Position numbers and translations under genes: made by a program. From positions 1 to 5,479 of the forward strand of contig JAKANG010000143.1 in assembly GCA_021812505.1 (NCBI GenBank): DNA of 5,479 nucleotides, in the 5' to 3' direction. This stretch comes from Pseudomonadota bacterium. Lineage in GTDB: Bacteria; Pseudomonadota; Alphaproteobacteria; Rhizobiales; Beijerinckiaceae. The notes under the pieces were generated by a model. It ran no database searches. It was given only the letters and a program-made list of their open reading frames with translations, and was not told where the DNA came from. Each line of letters opens with the position of its first letter. Position 1 is the first letter of the stretch. Positions 1-4,243 of the stretch are shown here, in pieces.

Positions 1-895
1 AGGCTTTGGCGAGTTCGCGCACCCGCAGGATATAGCTCTGGCGCTCGGTCACCGAGATCACGCCGCGCGCGTCGAGCAGGTTGAAGGCGTGGCTCGCCTT
101 GACGCATTGGTCATAGGCCGGCAGAACCATCAGATGATGCTTGGCGTCGCCCTGGTCGCCGAAGGCCAGCAGCGCCTTGCATTCGGCCTCCGCGCGGTTA
201 AAATCGCCGAAAAGCTTTTCGACATTCGCCGCCTCGAAATTGTGGCGCGAATATTCCTGCTCGGCCTGGAGGAACACGTCGCCGTAAGTGATGCGCGCGT
301 CGCCGTCGAGGCCGTTGAAATTCAGGTCATAGACGTTCTCGACGCCCTGCACATACATGGCGAGGCGCTCAAGGCCATAAGTGAGTTCGCCGGAGACGGG
401 GGCGCATTCGACGCCCGCCACCTGCTGGAAATAAGTGAATTGCGACACTTCCATGCCGTCGCACCAGCATTCCCAGCCCAGGCCCCAGGCGCCGAGCGTC
501 GGGCTTTCCCAATCGTCCTCGACGAAGCGGATGTCGTGGAGCGCGGAATCGACGCCGATGGCGGCGAGCGAATGCAAATAAAGCTCCTGGAGATCGTCGG
601 GGCTCGGCTTGAGGATGACCTGAAACTGGTAATAATGCTGGAGTCGATTGGGATTCTCGCCGTAGCGACCGTCCTTGGGACGGCGCGAGGGCTGCACATA
701 GGCGGCCCGCCATGGCTTCTTGCCCAGCGACCGCAAGGTCGTCGCAGGGTGGAAGGTGCCTGCGCCGACTTCCATGTCATAGGGCTGCAGGATGACCGCG
801 CCCTGTCGCGCCCAGAAAGTCTGAAGAGTCAGGATCAGACCCTGAAAGCTTTTTCGCGGGTCGAGAGCGGGATTTGCGGCAGCGGAATCGGTCAT
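1..895 (-). CDS. glyQ: Glycyl-tRNA synthetase alpha subunit, 3' end cut by window
   Basis: This is the catalytic alpha subunit of the bacterial alpha2-beta2 glycyl-tRNA synthetase, a cytoplasmic class II enzyme that charges tRNA-Gly with glycine using ATP. I translated 298 codons from the ATG at 895-893. The family hallmarks are in order: FQGLIL (17-22), [11 protein letters not shown] (40-50), the AYVQPSRRP...GRYGENPNR block (65-84), [13 protein letters not shown] (87-99), [10 protein letters not shown] (133-142), the class II motif 3 GLERLAMY (174-181), and [16 protein letters not shown] (271-286). The E. coli protein has about 303 residues, so only a short C-terminal tail lies beyond the left edge. 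The beta-subunit gene glyS would be expected further left, but it is not visible. The ribosome binding site is weak. An in-frame TTG six codons upstream is possible, but FQGLIL already sits about ten residues further in than in the E. coli protein, so the ATG is preferred. A housekeeping-type promoter lies just upstream. Identification is very secure. Confidence 0.97.
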   Translation of the reverse strand, partial: MTDSAAANPALDPRKSFQGLILTLQTFWARQGAVILQPYDMEVGAGTFHPATTLRSLGKKPWRAAYVQPSRRPKDGRYGENPNRLQHYYQFQVILKPSPDDLQELYLHSLAAIGVDSALHDIRFVEDDWESPTLGAWGLGWECWCDGMEVSQFTYFQQVAGVECAPVSGELTYGLERLAMYVQGVENVYDLNFNGLDGDARITYGDVFLQAEQEYSRHNFEAANVEKLFGDFNRAEAECKALLAFGDQGDAKHHLMVLPAYDQCVKASHAFNLLDARGVISVTERQSYILRVRELAKA

Positions 896-938
896 CGCGC
901 GATCAAACTTCAATTTGGGCGGTCCGGGCAGGCGGCGC

Positions 939-967
939 AACCTAAAGGGCGCGGCAGGGGCGGTCAA
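939..967 (-). promoter_or_regulatory. Candidate housekeeping promoter of glyQ
   Basis: Read on the minus strand, TTGACC (967-962, five of six matches to the -35 consensus) is followed after exactly 17 bases by TAGGTT (944-939, a weak -10 with three of six matches). Transcription would begin near 932, giving a leader of about 37 bases before the glyQ start at 895. Alphaproteobacterial housekeeping promoters often have a poor -10, so this is plausible but unproven. Confidence 0.4.
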
Positions 968-1001
968 CACGGGAGCGTCGCGGTGTCTTCCCTAAAAATT
1001 T

Positions 1002-1049
1002 TTTCATGTTGGAACAGTAGCTTATCCTTCGTGTTGCTCCAGCATGAGA
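1002..1049. repeat. Imperfect 15-bp inverted repeat over the EcfG-type promoter
   Basis: The arms are 1002-1016 (TTTCATGTTGGAACA) and 1035-1049 (TGCTCCAGCATGAGA). They pair with 12 Watson-Crick pairs, two G-T pairs and one mismatch, around an 18-base spacer. The left arm contains the GGAAC -35 element, and the right arm begins at the last base of the -10 element. The repeat could be an operator, a hairpin in a transcript that reads through, or chance. It is not followed by a clean T-run in either direction, so it is not a good intrinsic terminator. Confidence 0.4.
1011..1035 (+). promoter_or_regulatory. EcfG-type (general stress sigma) promoter of the first paralogue
   Basis: GGAAC (1011-1015), 16 bases, then TGTT (1032-1035). 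The known consensus for the alphaproteobacterial general stress sigma factor EcfG is GGAAC-N16/17-CGTT, so eight of nine defined positions match. The GGAAC lies 83 bases before the ATG at 1094. The intact paralogue has the same element 85 bases before its start, which makes a chance match less likely. Transcription would start near 1041. Confidence 0.55.
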
Positions 1050-1093
1050 CGAAGGCGGCAAGGGCGGCGCGTCCTTTCCGGGAAATATTCGTC

Positions 1094-1393
1094 ATGACCC
1101 TTTTTGCTCATATTCCTAAAGCCGCGATGGTCGCGGCGCGCGTCCCGCTGGGCGCTCTGGCCTATGGGCCAAGCGCGCACGCTTTTGGCGGACATGGCGC
1201 CGGCGGTCATTTCGGCGGCTATGGTTGGGGCGGTTGGGGCTATCCCTACGGCGTCGGCTGGTGTTGCTGGGCCTATTACGACGACTATGGCTATTACGAC
1301 GAGGCGCCACCTGCGTCCTGCGCCGGGCGCCTGTGCGCACCGTCCACGGCTGGCGGTGGCGCATGTACGAATATTGCTGAGATCCTCGCCTGA
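1094..1393 (+). pseudogene. Frameshifted small exported Gly/Tyr/Trp-rich protein (paralogue of the gene at 1592)
   Basis: As read, this encodes 99 residues. It has a weak signal-peptide-like start (positive K9, Ala/Leu-rich stretch interrupted by an Arg, possible cleavage after SAHA at residue 30), then a GGHGAGGHFGGYGWGGWGYPY segment (32-52) closely matching the downstream paralogue, then a Tyr/Asp-rich stretch. From about residue 73 the frame is wrong. Bases 1312-1377 in the frame one base back encode 22 residues, starting CVLRRAPV and ending HGWRWRMYEYC with a stop at 1378-1380. These align without gaps to residues 137-158 of the paralogue, with 13 identities including both end cysteines. 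The simplest explanation is loss of one base near 1311; the restored protein would have about 95 residues. The ATG lacks a clear Shine-Dalgarno sequence (GGGAAA only), unlike the paralogue, which also suggests decay. It could still be expressed as the 99-residue form, or the shift could be a sequencing error. Function unknown. Confidence 0.65.
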
Positions 1394-1506
1394 AACGCCG
1401 GATCGTCGGCAGGTCAAGACCTTCCCCACTCCGGACTCGCGCCGCTTCCTCGTTCTTCCGGGGAAGCCGCTGATTTTCGCTCCACAACTGACCCAGGCAG
1501 CATTTT

Positions 1507-1531
1507 GGAACGAAAGCGTGGCCATTGCGTT
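1507..1531 (+). promoter_or_regulatory. EcfG-type (general stress sigma) promoter, perfect consensus
   Basis: GGAAC (1507-1511), exactly 16 bases, then CGTT (1528-1531). This matches every defined position of the published EcfG consensus of Alphaproteobacteria. It lies in a non-coding stretch, in the right orientation, 85 bases upstream of the ATG at 1592, and predicts a leader of about 55 bases. Through EcfG, the gene would be controlled by the PhyR-NepR partner switch that responds to general stress. The regulator genes themselves are not in this window. Confidence 0.7.
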
Positions 1532-1577
1532 CAGCAAAGGTTCAGAAGCGTCAGCATAAAATTCAGGGAAAGGGTGT

Positions 1578-1584
1578 GAGGAGG
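1578..1584 (+). promoter_or_regulatory. Strong ribosome binding site fixing the start at 1592
   Basis: GAGGAGG at 1578-1584 is a near-ideal Shine-Dalgarno sequence, seven bases before the ATG at 1592. It is the clearest ribosome binding site in the window and is absent from the first paralogue. Confidence 0.75.
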
Positions 1585-1591
1585 TTTCGCC

Positions 1592-2074
1592 ATGGCGATA
1601 TCCGATAGTGTGATCAAGGCGCTGTCTGTGGCGACGATGACGGCGGGCGCGCTCCTGCTCGCGGAGCCGGCTTTTGCGTTCGGCCATGGCGGCGGCGGTC
1701 ATTTCGGCGGCGGTCATTTCGGCGGCATGGGTCGCGGCTTCGGCGGCGGCGGTTTCGGCCGCGGTTTCGGCGGTGGCGGCCTTAATGCAATGCACGCCAT
1801 GCCCGGCGGCGCGATGGGCGGGCGCTACGGCCACTGGCATAACGGCTACTGGCGTCATGGCCGCTGGTACAACGGCGGCTGGGGCTATGGCGGCTATGGA
1901 TGGGGCGGCTGGGGCTATCCCTATTATGGCTGGGGCTGGGGCTATGACCCCGGTTGGTGGGGTGACGACTATTACTACGCCATGCCGGTCTATACTCAGT
2001 GCTATATTCGGCGCGTTCACGTCCACACGCGCCACGGCTGGCGCTGGCGCCGGGTGCGTTATTGCTATCAATGA
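1592..2074 (+). CDS. Small exported Gly/His/Tyr/Trp-rich protein, function unknown
   Basis: The product has 160 residues. A Sec signal peptide is evident: charged start to K9, hydrophobic 10-24 (ALSVATMTAGALLLA), and AFA at 27-29 predicting cleavage after 29, so the protein should be periplasmic or secreted. The mature part has three zones: a Gly/Phe/His repeat zone (30-66, GGHFG and GRGFGGGG units); a His/Trp/Asn/Tyr zone (78-128) passing from GHWHNGYW into GYGGYGWGGWGYPYYG; and a basic C-terminal module (137-158) with the pattern C-x2-RR-x2-V-x-T-x-HGWRWR-x3-YC. The two cysteines, C137 and C158, may form a disulfide. I see no catalytic motif. Composition recalls structural glycine-rich proteins and sulfur-globule envelope proteins, but that is only a resemblance. 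The start is fixed by a strong ribosome binding site, and a consensus EcfG promoter lies upstream, suggesting induction by general stress. A terminator-like hairpin follows. That it is a real exported protein is well supported; its role is unknown. Confidence 0.85.
   Translation: MAISDSVIKALSVATMTAGALLLAEPAFAFGHGGGGHFGGGHFGGMGRGFGGGGFGRGFGGGGLNAMHAMPGGAMGGRYGHWHNGYWRHGRWYNGGWGYGGYGWGGWGYPYYGWGWGYDPGWWGDDYYYAMPVYTQCYIRRVHVHTRHGWRWRRVRYCYQ
1694..1723 (+). repeat. Tandem 15-base repeat coding for GGHFG units
   Basis: GGCGGTCATTTCGGC occurs twice in perfect tandem (1694-1708 and 1709-1723). One further copy lies in the first paralogue at 1202-1216, in the same reading frame relative to the protein. 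Expansion or loss of this unit would change the length of the glycine-rich zone without shifting the frame. Confidence 0.8.
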
Positions 2075-2082
2075 GGCTGACG

Positions 2083-2110
2083 AAGCCGGCCTCCAGGCCG
2101 GGTTTGTTCT
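2083..2110 (+). terminator. Intrinsic terminator-like hairpin after the exported-protein gene
   Basis: CCGGCC (2086-2091), a TCCA loop, and GGCCGG (2096-2101) form a compact GC-only stem followed by GTTTGTTCT (2102-2110). It starts 9 bases after the stop of the plus-strand gene and runs into the stop codon of the converging methyltransferase gene (2109-2111). The T-run is interrupted, so efficiency may be modest. Read on the minus strand the stem is not followed by Ts. Confidence 0.5.
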
Positions 2111-2852
2111 AATCCTCGAAGATCCGGCGGCCGTGACGGTGAATATCGTCCGCCAACGGCGTGAAACGTCCGTCCGCTTCATGCAGAACGAAGCCCGGCA
2201 GCAAGGCGAGCGGGCCCTTGGAGCCCTTGCGGCCGCGCAGGATCACCCGCATCGCCTTCTCGCCCTCACGCGGGAAAATCGGAACCAGGCGAAGTTCGCC
2301 GAGCCGGCTGCGGGTCGCGGCGAGCAGTTCGGCCAGGGCGTCGGCGCGGTGAATGGCGACCAGGACTCCGCTTGGGCGCAACAGGCTGAGCGCGGCGTGC
2401 AGCCATTTCTCCACGCCGCCCTCATCCAGCACATGGGCCATGGCCCGGTCGGGGTCAGGGGAGACCCGCGCCGCGCCGGGCGTCAGGTAAGGCGGATTGG
2501 TGACGACGAGATCGGCGGCCTCGCTTAAATTCGCCGCCCTGCGCGCCCCCGGGTCGAACAGGTCAGCCTCAACCACGCGAACGCGGTCCGCAAGCCCATT
2601 GAGCGGAATATTCTCGCGGGCTAGCGCCGCGGCGGCGGGGTTCTTTTCAAGAAGCGCGACGCTCGCCTGCGGGTTCCATAAAGCCAAGGCAAGGCCGACA
2701 GCCCCGACGCCCGCACCCACGTCCACGATCAGTCCGCCTGCGATTTTGGGCGCGGCGGCGGCGAGCAGGACCGCGTCTGCGCCAACGCGATGTCCGCGCG
2801 CCGGCTGGCGCAGGCTTACGCTTCCATCGAACAGTCCGTCCACGTCAGGCAT
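2109..2852 (-). CDS. SAM-dependent methyltransferase, TrmN6/YfiC-like (COG4123)
   Basis: This is a 247-residue Rossmann-fold methyltransferase, about the length of E. coli TrmN6 (245), which makes N6-methyladenosine at position 37 of tRNA1-Val. The visible features are HRVGADAVLLAAA (21-33), a family-typical N-terminal segment; the SAM-binding motif I VDVGAGVGAVGL (43-54); an acidic end of the second strand (LLEKN, 67-71); EADLFDP (95-101); and the amino-methyltransferase motif NPPYL (119-123). NPPY indicates methylation of an exocyclic amino group of adenine, or a glutamine amide. The tRNA1-Val substrate is inferred from the family; another RNA target is possible. The ATG at 2852-2850 overlaps the last codons of the DUF2007 gene (stop 2847-2845), so the two are probably translationally coupled. 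The frame is open further upstream to 2966, but that part is the DUF2007 coding region in another frame and has no family similarity. The gene stops at TAG 2111-2109. Confidence 0.88.
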   Translation of the reverse strand: MPDVDGLFDGSVSLRQPARGHRVGADAVLLAAAAPKIAGGLIVDVGAGVGAVGLALALWNPQASVALLEKNPAAAALARENIPLNGLADRVRVVEADLFDPGARRAANLSEAADLVVTNPPYLTPGAARVSPDPDRAMAHVLDEGGVEKWLHAALSLLRPSGVLVAIHRADALAELLAATRSRLGELRLVPIFPREGEKAMRVILRGRKGSKGPLALLPGFVLHEADGRFTPLADDIHRHGRRIFED

Positions 2853-3069
2853 CGCGCAATTCGCCGCCGAAGCCGGCCTCCCGCAACAGCCGTCGCGCTC
2901 TTTCCGCCTCGTCCGCGGGAACGCAGACGCGACGCTGCAGAAAGCCGGCAGAGCCCTCCAGCACACTCATATGCTGATCAGCGACGAAAAAATGGACGCC
3001 AGCCTCGCGCAGGACCGCCTCGACGGCGGAGATCAGGACGATGTCGTTGGTGCGGATCAATTCGATCAT
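2845..3069 (-). CDS. DUF2007 family small protein
   Basis: The product is a 74-residue cytoplasmic protein beginning MIELIRTNDIVLISAVEAVL, followed by REAGVHFFVADQHMSVLEGS (21-40), RRVCVPADEAERARRLLREAG and a short tail. This is the single-domain layout of DUF2007 (annotated as putative signal-transducing protein): a beta-alpha-beta fold with an N-terminal strand, a helix, the FVAD(Q)HMSVLEG segment and a C-terminal helix rich in Arg and Ala. Its biochemical role is not established. It overlaps the start of the methyltransferase gene by 8 bases, so the two form an operon. It is divergent from the polyprenyl synthase gene. No strong ribosome binding site precedes the ATG at 3069-3067, but this start gives the expected family length. 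Length and motifs make the family assignment reliable; the function is not known. Confidence 0.85.
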   Translation of the reverse strand: MIELIRTNDIVLISAVEAVLREAGVHFFVADQHMSVLEGSAGFLQRRVCVPADEAERARRLLREAGFGGELRDA

Positions 3070-3093
3070 GATTGGGCCGAAAACGCTTTAAAA

Positions 3094-3122
3094 AGCATAG
3101 ACTCGCGCGAAAAGTCCCGCAA
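3094..3122 (-). promoter_or_regulatory. Candidate promoter of the DUF2007-methyltransferase operon
   Basis: On the minus strand, TTGCGG (3122-3117, a -35 with only the TTG conserved) is followed after exactly 17 bases by TATGCT (3099-3094, four of six matches to the -10 consensus). The start of transcription would be near 3087, giving a short leader of under 20 bases before the ATG at 3069. This would fit the absence of an obvious Shine-Dalgarno sequence. The evidence is suggestive only. Confidence 0.3.
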
Positions 3123-3211
3123 CAGCGGCGGACGATGCGCTTTGGCCCGGCCGCGACGAAAAAGCGGCTTTCCCTTTCCACTTCATGGCACTATGGTCGC
3201 GTCCACAATTC

Positions 3212-3218
3212 GAGAGGA
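3212..3218 (+). promoter_or_regulatory. Ribosome binding site supporting a TTG start at 3226
   Basis: GAGAGGA (3212-3218) is a good Shine-Dalgarno match, seven bases before TTG at 3226. The only nearby in-frame ATG (3193) has no such site upstream: the preceding bases are pyrimidine-rich. This site is the main reason for choosing the TTG. Confidence 0.55.
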
Positions 3219-3225
3219 ACACGCT

Positions 3226-4239
3226 TTGGGTCTGGTCATAGCTTTCGACGAAAAATCCGGCGATTCCGGTCTTGAGCGGCTCGTCGCCCTCGTCGCCCAG
3301 GACATGAACCGGGTCAACCAGACCATTCTCGCGCGCACCGGCTCCGACGTGGCGATGATCCCGGAAGTCGCCAATCATCTGATTTCCTCGGGCGGTAAGC
3401 GCCTGAGGCCGATGCTGGTGCTCGCCGCCGCCGGACTGTCTGGCTACAAGGGCGAGGGGCACGTCAAGCTCGCCGCGGCGGTCGAATTCATGCATACGGC
3501 GACCTTGCTGCACGACGATGTGGTGGACGAGAGCGACATGCGGCGCGGCAAGCTGGCGGCCCGGATGCTGTGGGGCAACGAGGCCAGCGTGCTCGTCGGC
3601 GATTTCCTGCTCGGTCAGGCCTTCCGCATGATGGTGGAGGTCGGTTCGCTCGCCTGTCTCGACGTGCTATCGGTCGCCGCCACGGTGATCGCTGAAGGCG
3701 AGGTGATGCAGCTTTCCGCCGCCAAGGACACACAAACCACGGAAGACGCCTATCTCGCGGTGATCCGCGCCAAGACGGCGGAACTTTTCGCCGCCGCCGC
3801 GGAAATCGGCCCGACGGTGGCTGAGCGCCCCAAGGCCGAGATCGAGGCCTGCCGCGCTTATGGCATGAATCTCGGCGTCGCCTTCCAGCTCATCGACGAC
3901 GCGCTCGATTACGGCGGCCAGGCGGCCAAGCTCGGCAAGAATGTCGGCGACGATTTCCGCGAGGGCAAGATCACGCTTCCGGTGGTGCTGTCGTTCCGGC
4001 GTGGCTCGGAATCCGAGCGCGCCTTCTGGAAACGGGCGCTGGAACAGGGACAGATCGCCGAGGGCGATCTCGAACACGCGCTCGCCCTGATGAAAAAGCA
4101 TCGCGCCCTCGAGGACACGGTCGAACGCGCCCGCCATTACGGCGCCATGGCCCGCGACGCTCTTGGGATTTTCAGCGACTCGCCATGGAAAAAGGCGCTG
4201 CTCGACGCGGTCGATTTCTGCATCGCCCGCGCGCACTAA
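3226..4239 (+). CDS. ispB: Long-chain polyprenyl diphosphate synthase (octaprenyl/decaprenyl type)
   Basis: This trans-prenyltransferase adds isopentenyl diphosphate units to an allylic primer to make the isoprenoid tail of ubiquinone. From the TTG start it has 337 residues; E. coli IspB has 323. The motifs in order are GGKRLRP (56-62), the first Asp-rich motif DDVVD (97-101) within HDDVVDESDMRRGK, GNEASVLVGDFLL (117-129), the second Asp-rich motif DDALD (224-228), and GKNVGDDFREGKITLP (237-252). The fifth residue before the first motif is Ala (A92), not an aromatic residue, which is typical of long-chain enzymes. Alphaproteobacteria usually make ubiquinone-10, so decaprenyl is the likely product, though the sequence alone cannot fix C40 versus C50. 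The TTG at 3226 is preferred because it has the ribosome binding site; it gives a product starting MGLVIAFDE, like rhizobial homologues as I remember them. The alternative ATG at 3193 adds 11 residues. The 3' end faces the ABC exporter gene with a 4-base gap. Confidence 0.93.
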   Translation: MGLVIAFDEKSGDSGLERLVALVAQDMNRVNQTILARTGSDVAMIPEVANHLISSGGKRLRPMLVLAAAGLSGYKGEGHVKLAAAVEFMHTATLLHDDVVDESDMRRGKLAARMLWGNEASVLVGDFLLGQAFRMMVEVGSLACLDVLSVAATVIAEGEVMQLSAAKDTQTTEDAYLAVIRAKTAELFAAAAEIGPTVAERPKAEIEACRAYGMNLGVAFQLIDDALDYGGQAAKLGKNVGDDFREGKITLPVVLSFRRGSESERAFWKRALEQGQIAEGDLEHALALMKKHRALEDTVERARHYGAMARDALGIFSDSPWKKALLDAVDFCIARAH

Positions 4240-4243
4240 AGTT

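Larger units (their letters stand above)
1394..1591. other. Intergenic region between the two paralogues
   Basis: This 198-base stretch contains no convincing gene. Its right half holds the EcfG-type promoter (1507-1531) and the strong ribosome binding site of the downstream gene. In its left part, CTTCCCC (1421-1427) and GGGGAAG (1460-1466) are complementary, but the 32-base loop and the lack of a T-run make a terminator unlikely. No transcription end for the first paralogue could be identified. Confidence 0.5.

Noticed and set aside
89..1093. Plus-strand open frame upstream of and continuous with the first paralogue
   Set aside because: Bases 89-895 are the antisense of the clearly recognised glyQ, and 896-1093 is the promoter region. 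The real signal-peptide-like start is the ATG at 1094.
1421..1466. Possible terminator after the first paralogue (CTTCCCC / GGGGAAG)
   Set aside because: The 7-bp stem has a 32-base loop and no following T-run.
1694..1726. CRISPR-like short direct repeats
   Set aside because: The two 15-base units are directly adjacent without spacers and keep the reading frame, so they are protein-coding repeats.
1094..2074. Sulfur-globule protein identity for the exported Gly/Tyr-rich genes
   Set aside because: The resemblance is compositional only (signal peptide, Gly and aromatic repeats). The basic HGWRWR module with paired cysteines is not a feature I can tie to sulfur-globule proteins, and no sulfur-oxidation genes are nearby.
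1022..2182. A 386-codon open frame on the minus strand opposite both exported-protein genes
   Set aside because: Its product is low-complexity Ala/Pro/Val/Arg-rich sequence produced by reading Gly/Tyr codons in antisense. It has no domain or ribosome binding site, and it ends over the EcfG promoter region. GC-rich DNA commonly leaves such frames open.
1674..2528. 284-codon plus-strand open frame overlapping the intact exported-protein gene and the methyltransferase
   Set aside because: It is an Ala/Thr-rich shifted frame of the glycine-rich gene, continuing antisense through the methyltransferase. It has no supporting start signal.
2497..3192. In-frame upstream extension of the polyprenyl synthase frame
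   Set aside because: It runs antisense over the methyltransferase and DUF2007 genes and has no similarity to the family N-terminus.
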